DNA of 64,000 nucleotides, taken from positions 62,001 through 126,000 of the forward strand of contig NZ_JAAEDL010000018.1 of NCBI RefSeq assembly GCF_018129005.1, read 5' to 3'. Source of the DNA: Neoroseomonas eburnea (lineage in GTDB: Bacteria; Pseudomonadota; Alphaproteobacteria; Acetobacterales; Acetobacteraceae). Positions 34,428 through 44,449 of this stretch are shown piece after piece (within the stretch, counting starts at the first letter, position 1; the number at the start of each line of letters is the position of its first letter). Under the pieces are notes generated by a model. That model searched no databases. It had not been told where the DNA came from and was given only the letters and a program-made list of their open reading frames with translations. Made by a program: the position numbers and the translations under genes.

Positions 34428-36062
34428 ATGCCGACCGCCGCCGAGCGCCTGATCGACTTCCTCGCCGCCCAGGGTGTGGACCGCGCCTTCTGCGTGCCAG
34501 GCGAATCGTACATCGCGCTGCTGGATGCGCTGCACGCCCATCCGCGGATGGACCTCGTCACCTGCCGCAGCGAGGGCGGTGCCGGCTTCATGGCGGTGGC
34601 GGACGCGAAGATGACCGGGCGGCCGGGCGTCGTGCTGGTCTCGCGGGGCCCCGGCGCCTGCAACGCCTCGATCGCCGTGCACACGGCGGAACAGGACGCG
34701 GTGCCGCTGATCCTGCTGGTCGGCCAGGTGGAGAAGCGCGACCTGCGCCGCAATGCCTTCCAGGAGATCGACTACGCGCGGATGTTCGGCGGCATCGCCA
34801 AATGGGTGGGCGAGGCGACCGAGCCGAACCAGGTGCCGGAGCTGATCGCCCGCGCCTACGCCATGGCGATGCAGGGCGTACCGGGCCCTGTGGTGCTCTC
34901 GCTGCCCGAGGACGTGCTGGCCGAACCCTGCACCGCCGCGGCGCCGCCCGCGACGCTGCCCGCCCCGGCCATCCCCGCGCCGGCCGAGGTCGCGCGGCTC
35001 GCAGCCATGCTGCGCGGGGCCGAACGACCGATCCTGCTCGCCGGCCACGCCTTCGACCGGCCCGGCGGGCGGGAGGAGCTGCATGCCTTCGCGGAAGCCT
35101 GGAAGCTGCCCGTCGCGGTCTCCTTCCGCCGGCAGGACCTGTTTCCGAACGGGCATGCGCTCTATGCGGGCGATCTCGGGTTGCGCAACCCGGATGCGCA
35201 GCGCGCAGCCTTCGCCGAGAGCGACCTCGTCCTCGCCCTCGGCACGCGGCTGACCGACATCACCACCCAGGGCTGGACCTGGCCGGCGCCGGGGCAGCGG
35301 CTGGTACATGTCTGCGCCGAGCCGCGCTTCCTCGGCTGGCTGTTCCCCGCCGAGATGGCCCTCGCCGCCGACGCGGTCGCACTGATCGCGGCGCTGCGCG
35401 CCGAGGCCCCGGCCGCGCCGGCCGCGCGCGAGGCGTGGAACGCCCGGCTGCGCGCGCTCCATCTCGCCGACACCGGCGTGCGCCCCGGCGAGCACGAGGA
35501 CGGCGTCGCCTTCGCCGAGGTCGCGCGCCGCATCGGCGAGCTCGCCGCGGCGGATGCGATCGTCACGCTCGATGCCGGCACCTTCGGCGCCCCCTTCTAC
35601 CGCAAGGTGCCCTGGACGCCGCCGCAGCGGCTGCTCGCGCCGGTCTCGGGCGCAATGGGCTTCGGCGTGCCTGCCGGCGTGGCGGCGGCGCTGCGCCATC
35701 CGGAGCGGCAGGTGATCGCGGCGGTCGGCGACGGCGGGGCGCTGATGACGGGCGGCGAATTCGCCGTCGCCGTCGCCCGCGGCGTGCCGCTCAAGATGCT
35801 GCTGTCGGACAACGGCGCCTATGCCTCGATCCGCATCCACCAGGAGCGCGCGCATCCCGGCCGCGTCTCCGGCACCACGCTGGAGAACCCCGATTTCGCG
35901 ACCTGGTGCGCCGCCTTCGGCGTGCCGGTGACGCGCATCGACGGGCCGGGCGACATGCCGGCGCTGGCGGCTTCCCTCGCCGCGCCGGGGCCGGCGGCGA
36001 TCGTGGTGCGCACCTCGCTCGCCGCGGTGCTGCCCGCGCCGGCGATGCGCGCGGCGGAATAG
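34428..36062 (+). CDS. Thiamine-diphosphate-dependent enzyme (acetolactate synthase large-subunit family)
   Basis: A 544-residue three-domain TPP enzyme. The PYR-domain glutamate is in TCRSEGGAGFMA (about residue 47). The central domain follows, and the PP domain shows GDGGALMTGGEFAVAV then LSDNGAY, the GDG...N diphosphate motif. AGAGGAAACC precedes the start. It is diverged from the other TPP enzyme (9494-11170). Possible roles include oxalyl-CoA-like, sulfoacetaldehyde or 2-oxoacid decarboxylation; none can be chosen from motifs alone. The divergent Bug receptors suggest an imported carboxylate substrate. Confidence 0.87.
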   Translation: MPTAAERLIDFLAAQGVDRAFCVPGESYIALLDALHAHPRMDLVTCRSEGGAGFMAVADAKMTGRPGVVLVSRGPGACNASIAVHTAEQDAVPLILLVGQVEKRDLRRNAFQEIDYARMFGGIAKWVGEATEPNQVPELIARAYAMAMQGVPGPVVLSLPEDVLAEPCTAAAPPATLPAPAIPAPAEVARLAAMLRGAERPILLAGHAFDRPGGREELHAFAEAWKLPVAVSFRRQDLFPNGHALYAGDLGLRNPDAQRAAFAESDLVLALGTRLTDITTQGWTWPAPGQRLVHVCAEPRFLGWLFPAEMALAADAVALIAALRAEAPAAPAAREAWNARLRALHLADTGVRPGEHEDGVAFAEVARRIGELAAADAIVTLDAGTFGAPFYRKVPWTPPQRLLAPVSGAMGFGVPAGVAAALRHPERQVIAAVGDGGALMTGGEFAVAVARGVPLKMLLSDNGAYASIRIHQERAHPGRVSGTTLENPDFATWCAAFGVPVTRIDGPGDMPALAASLAAPGPAAIVVRTSLAAVLPAPAMRAAE

Positions 36063-36069
36063 GAGCGGC

Positions 36070-38277
36070 ATGGCGAGGCTGCCACCCGGCACGACATTGC
36101 GCCTGCCCGGGCAGGTCCCTCCCGGCGGGTCGGCGGCGGGATCACCCGAAGGGCTGTTCGCCACCGCAACGGCGGCCGCGGATGCGGGGCTGGGCGCGGA
36201 GGCCGCGGCGCTGAGCCTCGCCGCTCTGGAGGCTGCGCCGGAGGATCCGGTCCTGCGGCTGCGCGTCGCGATGCTGCACGCCCGGCTGCGCCGCCCGGCG
36301 ACGGCGCTGCGCGTGGCCATGCCGGCCTTCGCGGCGGCCCGGGGCGATGCGCGCCTCGCCGATCTGCTCGGCATGGCGGGCGAGGCGCTGCGCCAGCGCG
36401 GCGCGGTGGAGGAAGCGGTCGCGATGCTGCGCGCCGCCTGGCGCGGCAGCCCGCGCCCTGCGATGCGCCGTGCCCTGCTCGAAGCAGGCCTGCCCGCCTA
36501 CCGCCGCAGCCTGAACGCGGGCGCCGACACGGCGCTGCTGGAGGAGCTGGTCGCGGCCGCCGCCGCCGCGACGCGGGACATGCCGAGCGCATTGCTCGCC
36601 GAGTTGGCGCGGCTCATCGAGGATGCCGGTCGCGACGACCTGCTGCGCCGGCTCGGCGCCGCCGCGCTCGGTGCGGGGGATGGGGCGGCGGCGCGGGCGC
36701 TCGCCGGCATCGACGCGGCGGCGGCGAATGCGGCCGGCCTGGCACTGCTCGCGACCGGCCGTCCGGGGCGCGCGGGCATCGCCTTCGCCCTGGCGCATGC
36801 CGAGGCGCCGGAAGACCCCGCCGCGCGCTTCAATGCGGGCTTCGCCGCGCTCGCCGCCGGCGATGCGCGGGCAGCCGCGGATCTGCTCGCGCCGCTGCCC
36901 GCCTGCGGGGACGAGGCCATGGCCGGCGCCGCCTGGCCGCGCTTCGGCGAGCTGCCCTGGCCCTTTGCCCGCCCGCCCGAGGTGGCGCGCGAGGCCCTCG
37001 CCGCGCTGCTGCCCGAAGGCGCGCGCTGGCCGCGCATCCGCCTGGTGACGCCCTGCTACAATCCGGGGCCGTGGCTGGAGGAGACGATCCTCTCCGTCGC
37101 TGCCCAGGGCTACCCGGCGGTCGAGCATGTGGTCGTCGATGCCTGCTCCACCGACGGCACTGCGGAGGTGCTGGCGCGCTATCGGCCGCTGCTGCACGGC
37201 GCCATCGTCGGGAAGGACAGCGGCCCGGCCGAGGCAATCGGGAAGGGCTTCGCCGGCAGCGACGCCGACCTGTTCGGCTGGATCAACGCCGACGACCTGC
37301 TCGCACCCGGCGCGCTGCATCGTCTCGGCGCCGCCTGGGCACGCGATCCGCAGGCCGACATCGTGCACGGGTTCTCCCTGCCGCATCGCCGGCGGCGCAT
37401 CCTCGGCGTGCAACGGCCGCTCGCGGCGGGGCCGGAGGATTTCACCGTCGCCGCGATGGGCGACATCTTCGGCCGCTGGGCGGAAGGCGCCTTCTTCCTC
37501 CAGCCGGAGGCGCTGTTCACCCGCCGGCTGTGGGAGAGGATCGGCGGCGCGCTCGACACCTCGCTGGCGGCGGTCTTCGATTACGAGATGTGGTTGCGCG
37601 CGGCGGCGCTGCGACCGCGCATCGCGCAGGTGCCCTGGCCGGTGGCGATGTACCGCATCCATGCCGCGCAGCGCACCGCGGCGCGCATCGCCCTGGCCGA
37701 GGAACAGGTGAAGGTCCGCGGCCGCGCGGTGACGCCGGCGCTGCCGCCCGAACGCGACGCGGCGCTGCGCGCGCGGCTGCGCCGCGCCCTCGCGCCGGAG
37801 GGGCGCCGGCCGCGCCTGCTGCTGCTCGACCCGTGGTGCGCCGAGACGATGAGCCTCGCCGCACGACAGGAAGCGCGCACGGTGCTCGCCGCGCAGGGCG
37901 TCGCGCTGGAGATCCGCGCCGAACCGCCCGAGGCCGCGCCGGAGGCCGACCTCATCCTGCGCATGCTGCGCGCGCATGACGGCACGGATTGGGTGGTGCC
38001 GCTGCGCGCGGCGGGATTTTCCGGCCCCGTCGTCGGGTGGCTGACGGAAGACGACCGGGATCCCTACGCCAACGCGGCCATGGCGCGCGGCCTCGATGTC
38101 GTCATCCCGGCACGGCCCGGTCGTCGCGAGGTCCTGCTGCAGGAAGTCTCGCTGGTTCTCGACGCGCTGCCGCCGCCATGCGGCCCGATCCCGCAGGCGG
38201 AAGCCGGCGCGATGGTGGCCGCGCCCCGGCTGCAGGAAGCCCTCCGCCGGTTGCGCCGGGCTGCAGGCCTGGGCTGA
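36070..38277 (+). CDS. Family 2 glycosyltransferase with N-terminal TPR-like region
   Basis: A 735-residue protein in three parts. Residues 1-320 are Ala/Leu-rich helical repeats resembling TPRs (LAALEAAPEDPVLRLRVAML, EEAVAMLRAAWRGSPR). Residues about 322-570 are a GT-A domain: IRLVTPCYNPGPWLEETILS, VVVDACSTDGT and the metal-site INADDLL at about 404-410. The final 150 residues form a further alpha/beta region (LLLLDPWCAE to WLTEDDRDPYA) that looks like part of a second glycosyltransferase-type fold but is not assignable. AGGAGCGGC precedes the start, 7 bases after the TPP gene. The next plus-strand gene is a UDP-glucuronate decarboxylase, which suggests surface polysaccharide work. Confidence 0.8.
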   Translation: MARLPPGTTLRLPGQVPPGGSAAGSPEGLFATATAAADAGLGAEAAALSLAALEAAPEDPVLRLRVAMLHARLRRPATALRVAMPAFAAARGDARLADLLGMAGEALRQRGAVEEAVAMLRAAWRGSPRPAMRRALLEAGLPAYRRSLNAGADTALLEELVAAAAAATRDMPSALLAELARLIEDAGRDDLLRRLGAAALGAGDGAAARALAGIDAAAANAAGLALLATGRPGRAGIAFALAHAEAPEDPAARFNAGFAALAAGDARAAADLLAPLPACGDEAMAGAAWPRFGELPWPFARPPEVAREALAALLPEGARWPRIRLVTPCYNPGPWLEETILSVAAQGYPAVEHVVVDACSTDGTAEVLARYRPLLHGAIVGKDSGPAEAIGKGFAGSDADLFGWINADDLLAPGALHRLGAAWARDPQADIVHGFSLPHRRRRILGVQRPLAAGPEDFTVAAMGDIFGRWAEGAFFLQPEALFTRRLWERIGGALDTSLAAVFDYEMWLRAAALRPRIAQVPWPVAMYRIHAAQRTAARIALAEEQVKVRGRAVTPALPPERDAALRARLRRALAPEGRRPRLLLLDPWCAETMSLAARQEARTVLAAQGVALEIRAEPPEAAPEADLILRMLRAHDGTDWVVPLRAAGFSGPVVGWLTEDDRDPYANAAMARGLDVVIPARPGRREVLLQEVSLVLDALPPPCGPIPQAEAGAMVAAPRLQEALRRLRRAAGLG

Positions 38278-38651
38278 CGCGCCGCGCCTCGCGGCCGGTG
38301 TGCCGGAGGCGCGCCTGGCGGCATCGCGCGCAGGGCCGGTGTGGCGGCTGTGCGCGAGACAGCGGCCTTCCGGCATGAGGGTTCCGCCCGACCCGCCACG
38401 CGGGCCGGACGCGCCGATGGGATTGCCGGGTCCGATGACCGGACGCTGATCCTTCGCCCGCTTCAGGCGGCGTAAAGGATGGGGTCCGCATCATGCGGCG
38501 CACTGAGGCGACGCGGCACCCCGGCGCCTTGTCCGGTGCCATCCGCCATGGTGTCCTGCCGCGGCCCGGCGGACCGGCAGCATCGGGCCGCGCCGCGCCG
38601 CCGGGCACGCATGGAGGACGCCTTGACCCGAACGATGACGAGCCCTCGCCG
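38278..38651. other. Intergenic region without a recognisable gene
   Basis: This 374-base stretch between the glycosyltransferase and the decarboxylase holds only Pro/Arg-rich chance frames. It probably contains the promoter of the decarboxylase gene, but no boxes stand out. A short hairpin (CGCCC...GGGCG type) is too weak to call a terminator. Confidence 0.4.
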
Positions 38652-39614
<963 letters not shown>

Positions 39615-39615
39615 A

Positions 39616-39687
39616 CCGGAGGGGCCTTGCGCCTCCGGGCCACGCCATCATGGGAACCCATTCACCTTGCGCCGCAACGTGAATGGG
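39616..39687. terminator. Hairpins between converging genes
   Basis: CCGGAGG...CCTCCGG (39616-39638) lies 2 bases after the decarboxylase stop, and CCCATTCAC (39657-39665) pairs exactly with GTGAATGGG (39679-39687). A third small GGCCGAAAGGCC hairpin follows near 39698. The converging nitroreductase gene ends at 39784, so the region may terminate transcription from both sides. Confidence 0.5.
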
Positions 39688-39783
39688 GCCCCTCGGCCGA
39701 AAGGCCCTTCGAAGCCCTTGCCTCGCGCCGGACGCAGCGTGACCGGCCGTGGCCCCCGCAGGATGCGAAGGCGCTGACGCTGC

Positions 39784-40611
39784 TTAACGCAGCGGGAAGC
39801 CAAGGGCGACCAGCGCGTCCTTTAGCCTGTCCCGGCCGCGCAGCGCGCCAAGCGTGCCGAGGCGCGAGATGACGCGCTGCGTCCAGGTGTCGCCCAGCAT
39901 CTCGTTGCGGCGCGAGAAGTCGGCAAGGCGCGGGTCATAGGCGGCGCGGTGGCCGGCGTCGTCGGCATCGTATGTCTCGTGGTGCAGCACGGCCGCCTGC
40001 GGCAGGCGCGGCTTCACCTCGCCTTCGCGGCCGGGCAGCGCGTAGCCGACGCAGAGGCCGAAGACCGGCGCCACGCCCGGCGGCAGGCCGAGCAGTTCGG
40101 CCACCCGCTTCACGTCGTTGCGCAGCGCGCCGATATAGACATTCGCCAGGCCGAGGCTCTCCGCCGCCACCACCGCGTTCTGCGCGGCGAGCGCGGCGTC
40201 GATCGACGCGACCAGGAAGGATTCGAGATAGGGCAGGCCGGCGAGCTCAGTCCCCTCCGCCGCCGCGAGCCGCGCATTGCGCGACACGTCGGCGAGAAAG
40301 ACGAGGAAGATCGGGCATTGCTCGATGTGCTTCTGGTTGCCGGCGATCGTCGCCATCTCCCTGCGCACCGCCGGGTCGTTGACCGAAACCACCGACCAGG
40401 TCTGCAGGTTGGACGAGGTCGCGGCCGACTGCGCGGCGGCCACCAGCGTCTCGAGCGTGCCATCGGGCGGCGCATCGGTCCTGAAGCCGCGCACCGAGCG
40501 GTGCGAGAGCAGCAGCGCGATGGTGTCGTTCCACGGCCCGGCCTTGGGCTCGGCACCGGCGCCGTAGCGCGCCGTCAGCGCCGCGGCGGCGGGCATCTGG
40601 GTTCCGTCCAT
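39784..40611 (-). CDS. Nitroreductase-family NADPH-dependent flavin oxidoreductase
   Basis: A 275-residue FMN enzyme of the NfsA/FRP type. The N-terminal LLLSHRSVRGFRTDAPP and the following SAATSSNLQTWSVV supply FMN-phosphate contacts. LGLANVYIGALRNDVKRVAELL and LCVGYALPGREGEVKPRLP are the typical distal blocks. Such enzymes reduce nitroaromatics, quinones or free flavin. It is encoded just before a flavin-dependent monooxygenase gene that also reads leftward; supplying reduced FMN to it is possible. Confidence 0.9.
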   Translation of the reverse strand: MDGTQMPAAAALTARYGAGAEPKAGPWNDTIALLLSHRSVRGFRTDAPPDGTLETLVAAAQSAATSSNLQTWSVVSVNDPAVRREMATIAGNQKHIEQCPIFLVFLADVSRNARLAAAEGTELAGLPYLESFLVASIDAALAAQNAVVAAESLGLANVYIGALRNDVKRVAELLGLPPGVAPVFGLCVGYALPGREGEVKPRLPQAAVLHHETYDADDAGHRAAYDPRLADFSRRNEMLGDTWTQRVISRLGTLGALRGRDRLKDALVALGFPLR

Positions 40612-40669
40612 GTCTCAATATTCCCTGGGGTTCGCTGGGGAAGGTAGCGCGCCGCGGCGGCCCGGCAAG

Positions 40670-42016
40670 TCAGCGGGCGACGGCGGCCGCCGGGTGCGGG
40701 GCGGCAAGCCGCGGCCCGGCGCCGAAAAGCTTCTCCCGATAGGTCCCCGGCGCGTAGCCGCGTTTGTAGCGGCCGCGCTCCTGCAACACCGGCACCAGCA
40801 GCGTCACCACATCCTCCAGGCATTCGGGGATGACAGTGCGGGAGAGGTTGAAGCCGTCGATGTCGGCCTCGTCCACCCAGGCGATGAGGGCGTCGGCGAC
40901 CTCCTCCGCGCTGCCGAGGATCGGCGGCTGACGGCTGCCGAGGATCATGCGGTCGATCAGCGCGCGCTTGGTCGCGCGCGGGGCGGCGGCGCGCAGGGCC
41001 TCGACATTGGAGCGGATGGCCTCGGAGGGCGCGGCGGGCAGCTCGTCATCCATGCCGAGTCGCGCCAGGTCGATACCCAGCGAGGCGGAGGCATGCACCA
41101 GCGCGGCCTCGACGCTCGCGTGGCGGCGGTAGTCCTCGAGCCTGTCGCGCGCTTCCGCCGCGGTGCGGCCGATGATCAGCGTGGCACCCATGAAGGCCTT
41201 GATCGGGCGCGGCGCCGCCCGCGCGCGCAGGTCGGCCACCAGCGACGCGACATGCGGCTTCGGCCCGCCGTTCAGGAACACGCATTCCGCGTGGCGCGCG
41301 GCGAAGGCGCGGCCGCGATCCGAGGCGCCCGCCTGATACAGCACCGGCGTGCGCTGCGGGGATGGCTCCACAAGATGCGGCGCATCCAGCCGGTATTGCC
41401 GGCCCTCGTGCCGGATGCGCGCGACGCGCGACGGGTCGGCGTAGACGCCGGTGTCGCGGTCGCGCTTCACGGCGTCGGCGGCCCAGGATTCTTCCCACAG
41501 CCGGTAGGCGACCTGCATGAACTCGTCCGCCATGTCGTAGCGGTCGTCATGCGCCATCTGGCGGTCGAGCCCCATCGCGCGTGCCGCGCTGTCGAGGTAG
41601 CCGGTGACGATGTTCCAGCCGATGCGCCCGCGCGTCAGGTGGTCGAGCGTCGAGAAGCGCCGCGCCAGCAGCGCCGGCGGTTCCCAGGCGAGGTTCACCG
41701 TGACGCCGAAGCCAAGATGCTGCGTCACCGCCGCCATCGCCGGCACCAGCAGCATCGGGTCGAGCAGCGGGATCTGCACGCCATGCCGCACCGCCGCGTC
41801 CTGGCTGCCGCCATGCACGTCGTAGACGCCGAGCACGTCAGCCAGGAACAGCCCGTCGAACAGGCCGCGTTCCAGCAGGCGCGCGAGTCCGGTCCAGTGG
41901 TCCAGCGAGAGGTAGTCCACGGCGCGGTCGCGCGGATGCGTCCACATGCCCTGCTGGATGTGGCCGATGCAGGCCATGTCGAAGGCGTTGAGGCGAATCT
42001 CGCGGGGGGTCTGCAT
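40670..42016 (-). CDS. LLM-class flavin-dependent monooxygenase (NtaA/SnaA/DszA type)
   Basis: A 448-residue bacterial-luciferase-like monooxygenase. Family blocks include LNAFDMACIGHIQQGMW near the N-terminus, FDGLFLADVLGVYDVHGG, ARRFSTLDHLTRGRIGWNIV and LYQAGASDRGRAFAARHAE. These two-component enzymes need reduced FMN from a partner reductase; they oxidise compounds such as nitrilotriacetate, EDTA or organosulfur compounds. The flanking nitroreductase (downstream) and Bug receptor (upstream) on the same strand suggest a small uptake-and-oxidation unit. The start at 42016 is where homology begins. Confidence 0.88.
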   Translation of the reverse strand: MQTPREIRLNAFDMACIGHIQQGMWTHPRDRAVDYLSLDHWTGLARLLERGLFDGLFLADVLGVYDVHGGSQDAAVRHGVQIPLLDPMLLVPAMAAVTQHLGFGVTVNLAWEPPALLARRFSTLDHLTRGRIGWNIVTGYLDSAARAMGLDRQMAHDDRYDMADEFMQVAYRLWEESWAADAVKRDRDTGVYADPSRVARIRHEGRQYRLDAPHLVEPSPQRTPVLYQAGASDRGRAFAARHAECVFLNGGPKPHVASLVADLRARAAPRPIKAFMGATLIIGRTAAEARDRLEDYRRHASVEAALVHASASLGIDLARLGMDDELPAAPSEAIRSNVEALRAAAPRATKRALIDRMILGSRQPPILGSAEEVADALIAWVDEADIDGFNLSRTVIPECLEDVVTLLVPVLQERGRYKRGYAPGTYREKLFGAGPRLAAPHPAAAVAR

Positions 42017-42123
42017 GGCGGCAGCGTCGCGCGGTGCCGGTTGCCCGACAAGTTCGGAAGGACAGGCCCCCCTCGGCCCGACCGCAGCGATCAGTCCCCA
42101 GGGTCCCAAGGAAGGCTGGGGGG

Positions 42124-42151
42124 CCGGGGGGAGACGTTCCCTTCCCCCCGG
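42124..42151 (-). terminator. Hairpin after Bug gene
   Basis: CCGGGGGGA and its exact complement TCCCCCCGG enclose a 10-base loop, 6 bases past the stop of the Bug gene at 42158 on the minus strand. Confidence 0.55.
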
Positions 42152-42157
42152 CGTTCC

Positions 42158-43138
42158 TCAATTCTCCGGCCGGAACCCGCTCTCCCGCACGATCGCCCCC
42201 CACTCCTCCCGTTCCTGCCGTATGCGCGCCGCGAAGGCGGCGGGGCTCTCGGACGTCGTCGGTGCGTATTCCAGCCGGTCGAGGGCCGCGACCATCTCCG
42301 GCGTCGCCGCCGCCGCGCGGATGGCACCGTGCAGCCCCGCCACGATGGGCGCGGGCGTGCCGGCCGGCAGCAGGGCGCCGAACCATTCCTCCTTGTCGAA
42401 GTCGGGATGGCCGAGTTCGCGGAAGGTCGGCACATCCGGAAAGCGCGGATTGCGCGCGGCGGAGGAGACGGCGAGCAGCCGCAGCCCCTGTCCGTGATGC
42501 GTCGAGACATCGCCCAGCACGCCGATGAAGCAGGCAAGCCGCCCCGCGATCAGGTCCTGCACCGCCGGCGCGGCGCCGCGGAAGGGCACGTGGGTCAGCG
42601 TGATGCCGGCCTTCCTGCCGAGCATGATGCCCATGAAATGCGGCGCCGAGCCCGCCGCCGGCGAGGCCCAGGGCAGCTCCCGCCCCTGCGCCTTGGCCCA
42701 GTCGATCCAGGCGGGAAGCGTCTGCGCCGGATGGTCCTTCGGCACCGCGAAGGCGAAGGGGTAGGTGCAGACGGTGGAGACCGGGATGAGGTCGGTCAGC
42801 GCATCGTAGCGCACCTCCCGCGGGAAGACGTGCGGCTGCAACGTCAGCATCGAGGCCGGGGTCTGCAGGAAGGTCAGCCCGTCCGGTTCCACGCCCTTGA
42901 CGTATTCGACGGCGATGCGGCCGGCCGCACCGACGCGCCCGTCCACCAGCAACTGCGGCGCGTAGGTGCCGCGCAGCCTTTCGGCATAGAGCCGCGCCAC
43001 CACGTCCGAGGACCCGCCGGGCGGGAAGCCGACGATGATGCGCGCGGGGCGCGACACGGTCTGCGCATGCAGGGCGGGGACCGAAGCCCCCGCGGCGAGC
43101 AGGCCGAGTGCCGCGCGGCGGCCGATGGCGAAGGTCAT
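42158..43138 (-). CDS. Bug-family tripartite tricarboxylate transporter receptor
   Basis: A 326-residue periplasmic receptor with signal peptide FAIGRRAALGLLAAGASVPA and the family blocks SRPARIIVGFPPGGSSDVVA and LTHVPFRGAAPAVQDLIAG. In place of the usual VxENRxGAGG it reads LLVDGRVGAAGRIAVEYVKG, a divergent variant. GGGAGGAAACAACGAC upstream is almost identical to the leader of the Bug gene at 33165. It lies upstream of the flavin monooxygenase gene on the same strand. Confidence 0.9.
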   Translation of the reverse strand: MTFAIGRRAALGLLAAGASVPALHAQTVSRPARIIVGFPPGGSSDVVARLYAERLRGTYAPQLLVDGRVGAAGRIAVEYVKGVEPDGLTFLQTPASMLTLQPHVFPREVRYDALTDLIPVSTVCTYPFAFAVPKDHPAQTLPAWIDWAKAQGRELPWASPAAGSAPHFMGIMLGRKAGITLTHVPFRGAAPAVQDLIAGRLACFIGVLGDVSTHHGQGLRLLAVSSAARNPRFPDVPTFRELGHPDFDKEEWFGALLPAGTPAPIVAGLHGAIRAAAATPEMVAALDRLEYAPTTSESPAAFAARIRQEREEWGAIVRESGFRPEN

Positions 43139-43237
43139 GTCGTTGTTTCCTCCCTGCCCCTCCGGCGGGGGCGTCGCATGCGGAGATACCGGCTGGCCGC
43201 GGCCTCCGCCAGCGGCCCTCGACGGTTCGGCGCCACG

Positions 43238-44125
43238 CTACAGGCCGAGGCCGGGGATCAGCAGCGCCTCCAGCGCGGCGCGCTGCGCCGGCGGGATGGG
43301 AATGGCCTTGCGTGCCTTGAGGTCGAAGGCGACGCCCACCGCCTCCGCCGCCGCCACCGGCGCGCCGGTCTCGCCGTCATGCAGCAGGTGCGTCCAGGTC
43401 GTGGTCTTCTCGGCCAGCGCGCGCAGGCCGCTGGTGACGGTGACGAGTTGCCCCTCCCGCAGCGGATGCAGGTGCAGCAGCCGGTATTCGAGCGCGGCGC
43501 CGCCGATGCCTTCCTCCTTCACGCCGAGGCCGGTGCCGCGGTTGCGCAGGTTCGGCACGCCGTCCCAGACGCGGGCGATGACACCGTCGGAGCGCATGAC
43601 GCCGTCGCGGTCGCATTCGTCCGGGCGGACCGCGCCGCGATAGGCCTCGGCGAGGCCCATCGCCAGCGCCTCCTCGCGGTTCGGAAGGGTGCGCGGCGGC
43701 GCGAAGGCCAGGCCGCGCGGCGCGGCGTGGTCGGGCACCGCGACCCGCAGCGCCTCCCACCGCAGGCCTTCCGGCAGCGGCCGCAGCGCGCCGGTGGCCG
43801 GGTCGGCATGGCCGAGGTCGGTCACCACGGTCGCCGAAGGCAGGCCGGTGGCGCTATTGCGGATCTCGGCGAAGCAGCGCAGCCGGTCGCCGCGCCGGTC
43901 CACGGTGCCGCCGAGGATGGTGAAGGGCGTGCCCGGCGCCATCTCCCGCAGGAAGCGGATGTGCTGGTCGAGCACCGAAAGCGCCCCGCGGGAAGGCGGC
44001 AGCCCCGCCTCCAGCATCAGCCAGGCGAGCGCATCCGCCACACGTGCGACGTAGTGGCGCACGTTCATGTGCCCCATCACGTCGCATTCCTCCTGCTGCA
44101 CGCTGCCCCGGCCGATGACGATCAC
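43238..44125 (-). CDS. Acyl-CoA thioesterase-like protein (two hot-dog domains)
   Basis: A 295-residue protein with two 4HBT-like halves. The first holds the catalytic-type block QQEECDVMGHMNVRHYVARV near the N-terminus; the second has RPDECDRDGVMRSDGVIARV and a TSGLRALAEKTTTWTHLLHD stretch. The internal repeat DECDxxG/xM suggests a fused tandem hot-dog protein. I chose the GTG start at 44125 because GGGGAGCGG sits 8 bases before it and homology starts there; ATG at 44143 and GTG at 44203 are alternatives. Its substrate is unknown; a link to the adjacent monooxygenase unit is possible. Confidence 0.8.
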   Translation of the reverse strand: MIVIGRGSVQQEECDVMGHMNVRHYVARVADALAWLMLEAGLPPSRGALSVLDQHIRFLREMAPGTPFTILGGTVDRRGDRLRCFAEIRNSATGLPSATVVTDLGHADPATGALRPLPEGLRWEALRVAVPDHAAPRGLAFAPPRTLPNREEALAMGLAEAYRGAVRPDECDRDGVMRSDGVIARVWDGVPNLRNRGTGLGVKEEGIGGAALEYRLLHLHPLREGQLVTVTSGLRALAEKTTTWTHLLHDGETGAPVAAAEAVGVAFDLKARKAIPIPPAQRAALEALLIPGLGL

Positions 44126-44250
44126 GCGTTCCGCTCCCCGCATTCCGGACGGCAGATCAGCGCGCCGCGCGCGGTACCGCAAGCCAGGGTCCCTTGAGCC
44201 CACCGACCTGGTGCGGGACCATCGGGGCCAGAGAGGAAGGGAAACACGGC

Positions 44251-44399
44251 ATGGATGTCGGCCTGTTCAGCCTGATGGGCGAACGCACCGCGGCACGCCG
44301 ACGGCATCGATCCACGACGCCGCCGTCGCGCAGGTGAAGCTGGTACACGGGTTCGGCCCGCTGAAGAGGATCGGCCTCGCCTCCCGCACGGCCGCGTGA
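44251..44399 (+). pseudogene. Frameshifted N-terminal remnant of an LLM flavin oxidoreductase
   Basis: A good ribosome-binding site (AGAGGAAGGG) precedes an ATG encoding MDVGLFSLMGERTA, a typical LLM-oxidoreductase start. In another frame the sequence continues RGTPTASIHDAAVAQVKLVHGFG, the expected next segment (usually TP.AEIY.DAVAQ.KLAE.LGF). After that the similarity ends. A single frameshift plus truncation explains the pattern. The original reading frame closes soon after the shift at TGA. Confidence 0.5.
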
Positions 44400-44449
44400 C
44401 CCGTCGCGGGCCTTGACCCGCCGGGGGCCGATTTGCAAGGTTTTCGCCC

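Noticed and set aside
40610-44197. A 1195-codon open frame on the plus strand
   Set aside because: It is antisense to the monooxygenase, Bug receptor and thioesterase genes, with composition typical of a shadow frame.
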